Source: JAEYZS01 sp964469265 (GTDB taxonomy: Bacteria > Bdellovibrionota > Bdellovibrionia > Bdellovibrionales > JAEYZS01). Taken from it: DNA of 64,000 bases. The stretch covers positions 7,409 through 71,408 of the forward strand of contig CAYXYF010000009.1 of the NCBI GenBank assembly GCA_964469265.1, read 5' to 3'. Below, one piece after another: positions 9,057 to 17,803 of this stretch (positions are counted from its first letter, which is position 1; every line of letters begins with the position of its first letter). The translations under genes and the position numbers were made by a program. Under the pieces are notes generated by a model. It saw only the letters and a program-made list of their open reading frames with translations. It searched no databases and was not told the DNA's origin.

Positions 9057-11082
9057 ATACTGCCTCATTTTTTTTGATCAAAATCTTTTCTTGTGATGAG
9101 TCTAAATAGAGAAGAACAATCCCCCTTTTAGGAACTTCAATTTCTTCAGAGAGTGTTAAATTGATTCCTTCAATATCAGTCTTTGTTGGTTTAAACCGAA
9201 TATCTAATTTGTGAGTCCCCTCTGGAATACTAATATCATGTGTGACATAAATAGGTCTATCGGAGTGAAAACCTCCAGCTCTAGCAACTTCGTTAACTTT
9301 CTCTTCACCATTTAAGAATACTGTTAAATGATAGTCGATGGGCTTTTGAACACAGATTTCCGCTTTTCTCATATGAGCAGGAGTGTTTTTCATTAGTTCT
9401 TCGTCTAACGGCTTACAGTCACTAGTCACCTGACCAGTTAATCTCCAGCTTAATCGAATGACTCCGCGCTCACTGGAGAAGCTCATCGGAACCTCTCCTA
9501 CCAATACAACTAAGAACAATAGGGCAATACCACTTAGAATAGCTTTTATACCTCTAGTATTACTCCCGCCTATTCTTTCGCCCTCGAAGTAATTAATAAC
9601 CTTACTCTCTTCACCATCTCCCACTGGCAAGACTGAAACTTTTGATCGATCGAAGGCTCTTGTGAAAGTCGGTTCGCGTGCTCCTGAAACTCTTTCAGTC
9701 AATAATTTAAAGCCATCTTTATTTGAGCAGTTTCTCTCAGGACAAGCTGTGATTAGAACTTTGTTATAGCTTTTAGCAAAGTACTCTATCACTGCGGCAT
9801 GGACAGTACCTGAACACTCCACGGGATATATTTGGGCCGTTTTGTAATCATCGACGACTCGTCCAATTCTCTTTAACGACCCTGATTGGTTTTGACAAGC
9901 GATCACAAGGGTAGCCTTACTAAGATCAAGGGATGCCCTACTCTCCTGCATAAAGAGTTTTGCAGATTTATATAAGTCTCCAGCTCTCCGCTCATCAGGC
10001 CCCATTGTAAAAGGATCACACGATGCTGAGCATATTCCACATCCTACACATAGATCTGGATTAGAGAGTGCGACAATAGGAGAACCCCGGCCTTCCATTC
10101 TTGGAACCATTTGAATAGCTTCATAAGGACAGTCTTGAACACACTGAGTGCAACCCTGACACTTTTTTGGATCATTTGATGCCAAGGTCGGTCGCTCGTG
10201 CTTAAATGGCTTTAAAATAATTGGAATCGATATTAGTAATAAAGTAAAAAGCGCAAAAATAATAAATACCGTTCCAGGATTCGTATAAGCCCAGCTCATC
10301 CAGAAGTTATAGAACCAATCAATTTTTATATTGTCGGGCTGAACCAGCATATTTCCCTTTTCCAATAAAGGTGCCGGCCAAATTATTGAGACAGTAATTA
10401 GACTCGTAAGAATCCCAAACATTATTTTTTTATTTGGAAACCAAACGGCTCTTGCCATTTTAGATGTATGAAGCCAAAGGGCTAAGACCATTGAAAGTGG
10501 GATAATAATATGGAGAAAAAGATTCATAAAGAAAAATGATGACGAAGGAGCGTCGCTCTCACCATTAAAGGCTCGGCTAATTGGGTCTCCGAAAATTCCC
10601 ATTGAATCAAATATCTTCGCACCAGCAATAGCCAAGGCTTGTCCTTGTTCATCCCAAACCAAAACAAAACCTGTCCAAGCTGAAACCAATAACAAAAGCG
10701 TGAGAACTACTCCGCTAATCCATGGCAGAGTACGCGGCCCCCACGATTTACCTTGTGCAAACATTCTGAGAACGTGGAAAATAACTGCAACAACAGTTGC
10801 ATCAGATGCCCACCTATGAACAGACCTTATCCAGCGCCCACTCAAGATCTGATTTTGCAATCCAACTACCGACTCATAAGGTGCATGAAGCTTATAAAAG
10901 AAAATTAGGTAAAGGCCCGTAGCCGTTGTCACGAAAAGAAGAAAGGCTGCTAAAGTGCCTGTTCGATATAAAGGATTCCACTCTGATGTGAATAGTCGAT
11001 TGAACAATCTATCGAGGACTAAGAATAATTTTTCTACGAGGCTTCGAATATGTATAAGTGGACTCTTTCTTTTTATTTCCAT
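9043..11082 (-). CDS. Cytochrome b / 2x[4Fe-4S] ferredoxin / MvhD-like fusion
   Basis: A 679-residue membrane redox protein with four parts. Residues about 40-245 are a cytochrome b(6)-type bundle with two His pairs spaced 14 apart, His89/His103 and His191/His205, for two b hemes. After another helix (about 270-290), residues 300-360 hold two [4Fe-4S] motifs: Cys308/311/314/318 and Cys345/348/351/355. Residues 390-460 resemble MvhD, the small [2Fe-2S] subunit of hydrogenase/heterodisulfide reductase systems, with Cys396, Cys423, Cys447 and Cys452. A helix at about 513-529 precedes a C-terminal, probably periplasmic domain. It lies between SCO and the CuB-less oxidase homologue. It likely moves electrons between quinol or a soluble donor and the operon's enzyme; the direction is unknown. 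Confidence 0.75.
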   Translation of the reverse strand: MEIKRKSPLIHIRSLVEKLFLVLDRLFNRLFTSEWNPLYRTGTLAAFLLFVTTATGLYLIFFYKLHAPYESVVGLQNQILSGRWIRSVHRWASDATVVAVIFHVLRMFAQGKSWGPRTLPWISGVVLTLLLLVSAWTGFVLVWDEQGQALAIAGAKIFDSMGIFGDPISRAFNGESDAPSSSFFFMNLFLHIIIPLSMVLALWLHTSKMARAVWFPNKKIMFGILTSLITVSIIWPAPLLEKGNMLVQPDNIKIDWFYNFWMSWAYTNPGTVFIIFALFTLLLISIPIILKPFKHERPTLASNDPKKCQGCTQCVQDCPYEAIQMVPRMEGRGSPIVALSNPDLCVGCGICSASCDPFTMGPDERRAGDLYKSAKLFMQESRASLDLSKATLVIACQNQSGSLKRIGRVVDDYKTAQIYPVECSGTVHAAVIEYFAKSYNKVLITACPERNCSNKDGFKLLTERVSGAREPTFTRAFDRSKVSVLPVGDGEESKVINYFEGERIGGSNTRGIKAILSGIALLFLVVLVGEVPMSFSSERGVIRLSWRLTGQVTSDCKPLDEELMKNTPAHMRKAEICVQKPIDYHLTVFLNGEEKVNEVARAGGFHSDRPIYVTHDISIPEGTHKLDIRFKPTKTDIEGINLTLSEEIEVPKRGIVLLYLDSSQEKILIKKNEAVYENR

Positions 11083-11083
11083 C

Positions 11084-11983
11084 TCAATTCTTTGCCAATG
11101 ACCTCAGGTTTTTAACCCCCTGTGTGATCCAGGAAAAAGGGGCATTGTTAAATGTGTATCTAATGTGACCTCGCTCATCGATAATGTAAGTTATAGCTGG
11201 ATGAAGAATGTCTCCGTTCTGTTCGTTGCGGGTAATTGGCATATTGTAAGCTTCAATAGTTGCAGTAACATCTTCTATGGAGCCAGATAAGACATACGCA
11301 TTTTCTGGAAGCTCCCACTTCTTGGCAAGCCCTGGTAACGACTTTGGAGTATCTCTCCAAGGATCTAATGTGATTACTAATAATTTTATCGATCCCATTT
11401 CCAAACCTTTAATACCTTCAATTGCTTGTTTCACAATTGTTGGACAGATAGTCTGACAGTGAGCAAACGCAAATGTAAGGACTACAGTCTGCCCTTGTGA
11501 ACTTGCGATAGATACTTTTTCACCATATTGATTTACCAGATTAAACTCTGCTGCCTTAATATCCGTTTTAGGATAAGTTGATGGAAGACTCTCTTTGCTC
11601 GGATTTTGAAAATCAAATCGGCTAATTTTCAGACCACTACTAATTCCGTCGTAGGCCCACACAGCTTCTATGGCGATTAAAATTACAACAATGCTCGAAA
11701 TCAGTTTTCCAACTTTAAACTTATGAAATGATCGAAGCTGTCCCATAAGTTCACCAGGCCACGTAATAAGAATCGCTGACAACATCATAAGTGGCGCTAA
11801 CGTTAATAAAAGAAAGCCTGCGGTATCTGGTAAACCATTATCAATTATTCCGAAACAAGCTGTTCTGGCTTGATCTAACCATTGAGCATCAAATGCACTC
11901 TGAGGAAAAAAGGCTAATCCCCAGAGCAATAGCACTGCAACTATCCAGATACAAAATGCAAAAAGAACTGCTTTGTTTTTCAT
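11084..11983 (-). CDS. SCO/SenC copper chaperone with N-terminal membrane anchor region
   Basis: The start is ATG 11983, in an ATGA overlap with the catalytic subunit gene and preceded by GGAAGG; earlier in-frame ATGs would lie inside that gene. The product is 299 residues. About three membrane helices fill the first 110, more than the single anchor usual for SCO. The thioredoxin-like domain follows, with the copper CxxxC (HCQTIC), the TLDPWRDTP loop and a downstream His (ILHPA). SCO proteins deliver copper to the CuA site of subunit II. Its place directly behind the CuA and catalytic subunits supports that role. Confidence 0.85.
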   Translation of the reverse strand: MKNKAVLFAFCIWIVAVLLLWGLAFFPQSAFDAQWLDQARTACFGIIDNGLPDTAGFLLLTLAPLMMLSAILITWPGELMGQLRSFHKFKVGKLISSIVVILIAIEAVWAYDGISSGLKISRFDFQNPSKESLPSTYPKTDIKAAEFNLVNQYGEKVSIASSQGQTVVLTFAFAHCQTICPTIVKQAIEGIKGLEMGSIKLLVITLDPWRDTPKSLPGLAKKWELPENAYVLSGSIEDVTATIEAYNMPITRNEQNGDILHPAITYIIDERGHIRYTFNNAPFSWITQGVKNLRSLAKN

Positions 11984-13710
11984 CCGACCTTCCATAAGAA
12001 CGATAGAATTTTCCAGTTCACAAAATAATAAAGTATAAAGCACGCCAAGAAGATAAAGACCAACACGATTGTACCTCTAGCCCCTGAAGCATGAACCTTT
12101 TCAACATGTTTTCCTGCGTGAAGTTGATTTGGGAGCCTCAAAACTCCTTGAGGAATTCCTTTTGCTCCTTCTTTTAGTGACTCCTCTGTAATCTTTTTTC
12201 CAAAGAACACTGATACAACTGCAATAATAACAAATGCTAGGGCCCCAATCGCTGCCATCATGCCACCAAACCCAAAGACAGTCTGAACAACGTAAACAAC
12301 AGGGTGGAAATCAACTGTAAATGGTGCATTAGACATTGTAATGTCCCAATGTCTTCGTGGAACCCCAAAAATTCCCATGTAGATCATTGCCATGCACATC
12401 GTCGTCATTCCGATTCCAAAAATATACGGCTGAATTTTTGCTAACCACCAAAAGGCCACTCTTCTTTGGAAAATAAGTGGAATTACATAGTAAGTGACAG
12501 CCATAAATGCCAGCGCTGTTCCTCCCGCAACCGTTGCATGGAAGTGCCCTGGAAGTCTCATTGTATTGTGAGCAATAATATTGATTTGCTCTGTTCCAAT
12601 TGTCACGCCTGTGATACCGCCCAAGAACCCAAAAATCACAACAGATAAAGCCATACCCGAGAAGCCTGGATCTCCCCACGGAGCTTTTCTCAGCCATTCA
12701 AAGCGGCCTTTTGTAAAACCACGCAGGCGTTGGCCCATCTCAATACCTGCGGGGACTGTAAATCCATGGACCATACTTGCAAGGACAGCTAAATACATGG
12801 CGTAACTAGTATTCCAAATTTTCCAGGCCGAACCAAATCCTGGATCAACTAGCAAGTGATGGGCGGATGCCATGGAAATAAATAAAATATAAAGCACGAA
12901 GGCTGAACGGCTCACCTTCTCATTTAAGACAACTCCGCCCACAGTTAAGGCCGCGAGCAGATACCAAACAGAAACCATAGCTGCAACGTTAATTTGTTGT
13001 GAAGAGTGACCGAGGGCCCAGAATAATAGTCGGTACAGCTGTGCATCTAACTCCATAAGTCCCATGGACCACAATAGAGTCGGAATATAAGTTGCAGCAC
13101 CGTGAACCAATGTAATCACGGCAATGATTGCCGCAGTCAACGCACCAAAGGTGACCAGAGGCATACTCCCCTCGTAGGTCTTTTCTCTTTTTGCCACGAC
13201 AAGCGTGGCAAAAAAGAGGCTCACCGCAATTAATGCTCCAACCGCAAATAAAATAATTCCTAAATAATAAAGAGGATCAGCCTTTAATGGCGGATATGAC
13301 GTAAAGAGAACATCGGCTTTACCCAATAGGATCATTACATCCACTAATGCCGCTCCAACCACCATCAATATAAAGCCGAACCAACCCAATTTGGGGGCGG
13401 GTTGCCGCGAATTCAGTAAGACTGGCCCTGCAAAATATAAAATGGCCATCTCAAAAAATATGATAAAGAAAATCAGCATGTTTAACCCATGTAGGGTTAA
13501 AAAACGATAGTAAAGATGAGCTGGCAAAAGATGGATCGCTTGCCAGCGAGTGAGGACCAATCCAATAGCGGCGGCCGCTCCAATTAATAAACAAACTATT
13601 GCGATAACGGCATTAGCTTTAATTAAGTTCTCTGCATTTTTATGAACTTTTAACCCCGTAACTGGACAGGTTCTAAATTTTGACGTCAGTCTTTGAACCA
13701 CATTCTCCAC
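11980..13710 (-). CDS. Heme-copper oxidase-family catalytic subunit, sNOR-like (putative NO reductase)
   Basis: A 576-residue, 12-13 helix subunit I. The ligands are complete: His74 (helix II) and His391 for low-spin heme, His389 (GHFH) for the active-site heme, and His235, His284 and His285 (SAHHLL) for CuB. Four residues after His235, where oxidases of the A and B types have the cross-linked Tyr (HPEVY), this protein has Gln239 (GHSSQQ). Loss of that Tyr argues against O2 reduction and points to an NO reductase. The gene order CuA subunit, catalytic subunit, SCO is what I recall for norSY-senC of ammonia oxidisers. The start is GTG 13710 with AAGGAG. An atypical oxidase remains possible. 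Confidence 0.72.
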   Translation of the reverse strand: MENVVQRLTSKFRTCPVTGLKVHKNAENLIKANAVIAIVCLLIGAAAAIGLVLTRWQAIHLLPAHLYYRFLTLHGLNMLIFFIIFFEMAILYFAGPVLLNSRQPAPKLGWFGFILMVVGAALVDVMILLGKADVLFTSYPPLKADPLYYLGIILFAVGALIAVSLFFATLVVAKREKTYEGSMPLVTFGALTAAIIAVITLVHGAATYIPTLLWSMGLMELDAQLYRLLFWALGHSSQQINVAAMVSVWYLLAALTVGGVVLNEKVSRSAFVLYILFISMASAHHLLVDPGFGSAWKIWNTSYAMYLAVLASMVHGFTVPAGIEMGQRLRGFTKGRFEWLRKAPWGDPGFSGMALSVVIFGFLGGITGVTIGTEQINIIAHNTMRLPGHFHATVAGGTALAFMAVTYYVIPLIFQRRVAFWWLAKIQPYIFGIGMTTMCMAMIYMGIFGVPRRHWDITMSNAPFTVDFHPVVYVVQTVFGFGGMMAAIGALAFVIIAVVSVFFGKKITEESLKEGAKGIPQGVLRLPNQLHAGKHVEKVHASGARGTIVLVFIFLACFILYYFVNWKILSFLWKVG

Positions 13711-13728
13711 TCGCCACTCCTTATGTTA

Positions 13729-14280
13729 CTATTCAGTAACTATGACTTTCCCAACCATCATGTGATGGCCAATTCCGCAAAACTCATTACAAATAATTCT
13801 AAAATCGCCCGCTTCATTAGGAACAACTTTTAAACCGTAGTCATACCCAGGAATAACTTGAAAGTTTAAATTGATGGGATAAAGACTGAACCCGTGATTG
13901 ATATCCGATGAAGATAGATGAAGAGTGTATTCTACGCCTTTCTTTAATTTTAAAATGGGATACCAACTCCACATTCGCCCTACAAGATACGCGTGGCCAC
14001 CAGGCGGTGGTTCTACAATCGCGATTCCCTTTTCTTCGCCGACTTTATATTCTTCTATAAAGCGCAATGTTCTTTCGACATAAGCCTCAGGAGTTACTTT
14101 TGCTCTTATACCCGAAGGGTTTTGCCCGCCTCGAATATGCCAAAGGGGCATCATCGCGAATAGAATCAAACACCAAGTAAGGGAAATCGTTATCCATAGC
14201 TTTTCTTGCTTTGGAATATCGGTCCACCACAAGCCCTTAGGCGGGACAATTCCTGAATGCATTTTTTCATGCTTACTCAT
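13729..14280 (-). CDS. Heme-copper enzyme subunit II with CuA site
   Basis: A 183-residue protein with one membrane helix near residues 28-48 and a periplasmic cupredoxin domain. The C terminus carries a full CuA motif: Cys164, Cys168, His172 and Met175 (CNEFCGIGHHMM), with an upstream His in DINHGFSLY as the other ligand. It would accept electrons from a cytochrome c or cupredoxin and pass them to the catalytic subunit encoded 18 nt downstream. It is short for a subunit II, lacking the second N-terminal helix, as in ba3-type enzymes and sNOR. Confidence 0.85.
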   Translation of the reverse strand: MSKHEKMHSGIVPPKGLWWTDIPKQEKLWITISLTWCLILFAMMPLWHIRGGQNPSGIRAKVTPEAYVERTLRFIEEYKVGEEKGIAIVEPPPGGHAYLVGRMWSWYPILKLKKGVEYTLHLSSSDINHGFSLYPINLNFQVIPGYDYGLKVVPNEAGDFRIICNEFCGIGHHMMVGKVIVTE

Positions 14281-14298
14281 GTCTTACCCTTAATAAAT

Positions 14299-14466
14299 CT
14301 ATGGCAGCGTTGCTGTCGGCATAGAGTAAATTTCATATATTCCCCATAACGTGTAAAATACCGCCATAATGATAAAGCCCAAGATAAGCAATAGAAATGG
14401 ACGATCAAATAGCTTTTGAATTTTTGGTATGCTCTCATTTTTCGAGTCGTATTCTGAGTCCAGCAA
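14299..14466 (-). CDS. Small single-helix subunit of the heme-copper enzyme (putative)
   Basis: A 55-residue frame beginning at TTG 14466. AAAGGGG (14480-14474) lies 7 nt upstream and the stop is TAG at 14301-14299, 18 nt before the CuA subunit gene. The first 22 residues are polar (SKNESIPKIQKLFD) and residues 24-44 form one strongly hydrophobic helix (FLLLILGFIIMAVFY). This resembles the tiny subunit IIa of ba3 oxidases or other single-helix oxidase subunits. The overlapping 70-residue ATG frame is cysteine/arginine-rich and unlikely to be real. It is the first gene of the operon downstream of the promoter. Function is inferred from place and shape only. Confidence 0.6.
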   Translation of the reverse strand: MLDSEYDSKNESIPKIQKLFDRPFLLLILGFIIMAVFYTLWGIYEIYSMPTATLP

Positions 14467-14514
14467 GCACACACCCCTTTGTTAGACACGAAATATTTCG
14501 TTATTCTTTTCTCA

Positions 14515-14564
14515 AAACTACTTTTGTTACGTGCTTAAAAGTATGACAGCCGTCATACTTTTAA
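14515..14564 (-). promoter_or_regulatory. CRP/FNR-type operator and -10 of the heme-copper operon
   Basis: A perfect 13-bp inverted repeat with a 4-nt spacer spans 14535-14564; its core is TATGAC-AGCC-GTCATA. The TGAC-N4-GTCA core is typical of the CRP/FNR superfamily. A -10-like TAGTTT lies at 14520-14515. If transcription starts near 14508, the operator centre (14549.5) sits at about -41.5, the class II activator position. The same core recurs before nirK at 26549-26564. Confidence 0.6.
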
Positions 14565-14671
14565 AAAAACAGTTGTTATAACTTATAGTAAAATGAATAT
14601 CTTTTTCAAAAAAACCGATCGTTCGGATCGACAGGCAGAAGTGATTCTAACGTTTGACAAAATAGGTACAA

Positions 14672-14702
14672 AAAAAGCCATCGATTTATCCGATGGCTTT
14701 TT
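14672..14702 (-). terminator. Rho-independent terminator
   Basis: GCCATCG (14677-14683) pairs with CGATGGC (14691-14697), extended by flanking A and T runs to 12 bp, with a 7-nt loop. A-run and T-run on either side make it functional in both directions. It lies 26 nt past the stop of the small secreted DUF6491-like gene on the minus strand and insulates the heme-copper operon promoter. Confidence 0.85.
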
Positions 14703-14727
14703 GTATTTATAATATTACTTTAAACTT

Positions 14728-15039
14728 TTACTTAATAAGTTCAACGTGGCGGATGCGGCAGCTTTCTATGACGTGATCGTAGAAATTATCTAAAACCAGC
14801 AATCGATCTCCACGACAAACTCTCATGCTACTAAAAGAATCAAAAGCGATTCTTCTCGACCATCTGAGCTCTCTGCAGAAGTCGACTTTTACAATATAGT
14901 CTCTTCGACCGGTATCGATTTCTACCGTACGATCATCAAGTACTTTAAAACTTCTAACTTGTCTTTGATTAAAGCAATCGTTTGCAGCAAACAAAACTTG
15001 CGAAAACATAACGACGAACGCAATTAAAAGAATTCTCAT
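14728..15039 (-). CDS. Small secreted DUF6491-like protein
   Basis: A 103-residue protein with a signal peptide (ILLIAFVVMFSQVLFAA). The mature part of about 84 residues has four cysteines and the pattern of DUF6491 proteins: a leading CFNQRQVRSF, DDRTVEID, paired Cys residues and a final SCRIRHVELI. These proteins are small periplasmic or lipoprotein domains of unknown role. GGGGAGGATAT precedes the ATG. It is monocistronic, ending in the 14672-14702 terminator. Confidence 0.65.
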   Translation of the reverse strand: MRILLIAFVVMFSQVLFAANDCFNQRQVRSFKVLDDRTVEIDTGRRDYIVKVDFCRELRWSRRIAFDSFSSMRVCRGDRLLVLDNFYDHVIESCRIRHVELIK

Positions 15040-15118
15040 ATATCCTCCCCGATTATGATCTTCTAAATTATATTTCAGATAAAGAGGTTGTCCAGCAGTC
15101 CCCCTTAGAAGACGAGAC

Positions 15119-16726
15119 TCAACGCACTGCTCTCGTCAAATTTTCGAAGCCAGAGAGGACAATTACGGAAGATTTTGGAACAGTTCCTTCACCGTCTGGC
15201 CACGAGCTTGTGTATCCGTTGTCTTTGTTTGATCGATTTCCCGGATGTTGAACTGACAAGAACATCGTTTTAAAGTCTGGGGAAAAACATGGTCCTGTAA
15301 ACTCCGCGTCCTTTGGAGCAGAGGCCACTTGATAGACTACGCCCTTGTCTTCACCTTGTGTTGGAATAAAGAATAAACCGTTGTTACCTAAACCCTTATA
15401 CGGGAAGCCATCAATCATTCTTTCAGGCATATCCGATGTCACCCAAAGATTTCCATTCTGATCAAGAGTAAAATTATCAGGGCAACTCATCCCCGCATCT
15501 GGACCACACTCAAGCCATTTATAAGATTTAAATTTTAATGAAAGAGGATCAGCATTCTCTTCATCAATAGCCAAGATGTAGCCATGAGCATCTAGCCTTC
15601 TCTTATTATTCGTACATGCGATTAAGACCGTATTCGTCTCTGGTAAAATCTCAATGTCTTCAGGACGATTTAATGGAGTTGCATCAAGAAGCTTTGCCGC
15701 AGTTCGTGTTTGTATCAAAAGATCAAATTGATCTTTGAATTTCCCTTTAAGCTTTGAGTTCTCAGTAGTCAACGGCTCCCATGTTCCCTTTTCAAGATCA
15801 GCTACGTACAAGGTGCCAGACTCAAGACTTCCTTTTTTATCCGAGACAAATTTATAAAGATGTTCATCGTCGGCATCATCTCCTGAGTAAACGACGGTAC
15901 GACCATCTTTTGCCTCAATTGTTGTTGCACTTTCATGGGCAAAACGTCCCATGGAAAGATGTTTTTTAGCTTTGCCTGTTTTAGGTTCTATCTCAACAAC
16001 CCAACCATAGTGCTCTGGCGGTCGATCAAAATACTTATCCCAACCATATCGGCTTTTGCCAGTTTTAAATCGGAGGCCATTCTTATATTCAGTTTCACCA
16101 TAATAATCCTGATAGTTTTCTTCACAACTCAACACCGTTCCCCACGATGTGACTCCACCTGCGCAGTTTGCAAAAGTTCCGATTGCAGATTTTTTACCAA
16201 GAACCTCTGCATTCGCAAACGGAATCTCAGTCTCGCCTGTGATTCGACGATTGTACTTTGAGTTTTTAACGACAGACCACTTACCTTCAGAGTATTTGAC
16301 ATGAAGCAAGCTTCCACCAACAGCTTTTTGTTCTGCAATAATTTGCTCTTTGTTTTTTTCAGATGCTTTAGCCTGTTTATGTATAAGATACGGCGTTGGG
16401 AATTCATTATTCACCCAAAGGATTCCTTCATCTGTTTTTTTATCAAGTGGAATGAAAGCAATATAATCATTATTGATCCCAAACTGCTCTGTCTTGTTGA
16501 TGGGATCACCCCATGAAATTAACTTTTCATATTTGAGAGCTGGACTTAACACCACGCGATCTTCTAAAGACGGAGCAATATATGGAATTTTAGGATTAAG
16601 CTTTCTCTTTGGAGCAGAGGTTGAGCATCCTCCCAGTAAATTCGCGAGTAAACTTGAGGAAGTTAAAGTTATTGTTGAAACACCCGCAACTTTTAAAAAA
16701 TCTCTTCTTGTGGTGGTATTTTTCAA
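15119..16726 (-). CDS. PhoX-family (DUF839) Tat-exported phosphatase-like protein
   Basis: A 535-residue protein. The start is TTG 16726, with AAAGGAG 7 nt upstream. The N terminus has a twin-arginine motif (TRRDFLK) and a hydrophobic stretch ending in LLGGC, so it is probably a Tat-exported lipoprotein. The remainder is a beta-propeller of the DUF839/PhoX type, with repeated Trp/Gly motifs and acidic metal-binding segments (FAHESATT, SGDDADDEHLY, PDNFTLDQNGNLWVTSD). PhoX enzymes are Ca/Fe-dependent alkaline phosphatases, but many DUF839 members are uncharacterised. It stands alone and no phosphate box was recognised. Confidence 0.8.
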   Translation of the reverse strand: MKNTTTRRDFLKVAGVSTITLTSSSLLANLLGGCSTSAPKRKLNPKIPYIAPSLEDRVVLSPALKYEKLISWGDPINKTEQFGINNDYIAFIPLDKKTDEGILWVNNEFPTPYLIHKQAKASEKNKEQIIAEQKAVGGSLLHVKYSEGKWSVVKNSKYNRRITGETEIPFANAEVLGKKSAIGTFANCAGGVTSWGTVLSCEENYQDYYGETEYKNGLRFKTGKSRYGWDKYFDRPPEHYGWVVEIEPKTGKAKKHLSMGRFAHESATTIEAKDGRTVVYSGDDADDEHLYKFVSDKKGSLESGTLYVADLEKGTWEPLTTENSKLKGKFKDQFDLLIQTRTAAKLLDATPLNRPEDIEILPETNTVLIACTNNKRRLDAHGYILAIDEENADPLSLKFKSYKWLECGPDAGMSCPDNFTLDQNGNLWVTSDMPERMIDGFPYKGLGNNGLFFIPTQGEDKGVVYQVASAPKDAEFTGPCFSPDFKTMFLSVQHPGNRSNKDNGYTSSWPDGEGTVPKSSVIVLSGFENLTRAVR

Positions 16727-16818
16727 TTCACAGCTCCTTTAAGCATTAGATGAATTATAAAAGTAACACCAGCAGGTCAATTTGTTCAAGTAAGGGTACA
16801 GTAAAGTTTTAGGCATAA

Positions 16819-16845
16819 AAAAGCCAGTCATTAAAACTGGCTTTT
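16819..16845 (-). terminator. Rho-independent terminator
   Basis: AAAAGCCAGT (16819-16828) pairs with ACTGGCTTTT (16836-16845) around a 7-nt loop. It follows the stop of the Pro-rich secreted protein gene by 22 nt on the minus strand, with the complementary T-run in place. Confidence 0.85.
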
Positions 16846-16867
16846 AGTTCAAGTTAAATCTGTTAAT

Positions 16868-17677
16868 TTAGTAAATGCCAAGATCAACTCTAAGAATACC
16901 ACGACTGCCGATAAGACTTGAAGTCGCATTGATTTCAATTCTATCGACTCTTAACGAGTACCTTCTATCGAGCCTATCGCGTAGCATTTGGCCTTCACGA
17001 ATCCCTCTATTGTTGAACTGGTGAAGCGAGATCACTTGCCCATCAACTAAGTAAATCAATACTGAGTTTAAATGGAGATTCTCTTTATTTGCGACAAGAC
17101 TAATTTCATTTAAATACTGCCCACGAACATAGATTGTGCGCATGCCCCCAAGTTTTGAAACTTTGTACTCACCCGCTCTTGCCCATCTTCTAGTTATCGC
17201 TGGCCCAGTCACTCCATAGCCATATCCAGGTTGCCCATAATGTGGCGGCGTTGGCTGGGGCTGCGGATAGTGAGGTGGTTGAGGCGGATAATGCGGTGGC
17301 GGATAAGGTTGTCCACCGTACATTTGCCCAAACTGTCTTAAGCAGTTGACCTTATGATCATCAAAAGACTGCCGTTGGCACTCTCTGATTTCAAACTCCT
17401 GATACCTTTTATCCCTTAAAGCTCTGATACAACCAGAATAATTGGACGAAAAGCTCAACCGACTACAGATATTCAGTGCATTTTGATCAAAATATCTTCC
17501 TTGGCGAACTTCCATAAGACAAGCTTGTCTATCTGAAGCAAAGGCTGCTCTCTCACAAACTCTTGCAGCAGCGCTTTGATCAGCGGCAAAGGTCGTTGAG
17601 GCCATAAAAATTGCTATAGTTATTATAATATAACCGTAATAGTTAGATCGAAATAGATTTAAAACCCCAGGTAACAT
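16868..17677 (-). CDS. Secreted protein with Cys repeats and Pro-rich linker
   Basis: A 269-residue protein. The N terminus contains a signal sequence with a long n-region (cleavage near AADQSAA, about residue 32). Residues 35-115 hold three copies of a roughly 27-residue unit, each with a paired C....C pattern and an aromatic/Arg core (CERAAFASDRQAC, CSRLSFSSNYSGC, CQRQSFDDHKVNC). A Pro/Tyr/His-rich linker follows (about 118-155). The last 110 residues look like a beta-sandwich. I do not know its function; the three-part layout resembles a surface or periplasmic binding protein. AGGGGGC precedes the ATG. Confidence 0.6.
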   Translation of the reverse strand: MLPGVLNLFRSNYYGYIIITIAIFMASTTFAADQSAAARVCERAAFASDRQACLMEVRQGRYFDQNALNICSRLSFSSNYSGCIRALRDKRYQEFEIRECQRQSFDDHKVNCLRQFGQMYGGQPYPPPHYPPQPPHYPQPQPTPPHYGQPGYGYGVTGPAITRRWARAGEYKVSKLGGMRTIYVRGQYLNEISLVANKENLHLNSVLIYLVDGQVISLHQFNNRGIREGQMLRDRLDRRYSLRVDRIEINATSSLIGSRGILRVDLGIY

Positions 17678-17736
17678 TTTGCCCCCTTTTTGCTATCCAC
17701 CAACTATATAAGCAAATGGGGTGCCGACAAAATGGT

Positions 17737-17766
17737 GCCATCTTGACCACGAAAGGTAAAGATGGC
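17737..17766 (-). terminator. Probable terminator after hppA
   Basis: GCCATCTT (17737-17744) pairs with AAGATGGC (17759-17766) with a 14-nt loop, 38 nt past the hppA stop on the minus strand. The following minus-strand sequence contains a short ATTTTG rather than a long T-run. Confidence 0.5.
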
Positions 17767-17803
17767 GAAAACCTAAGTCTTTTCAGAGAATAAAAGCGTT
17801 TGC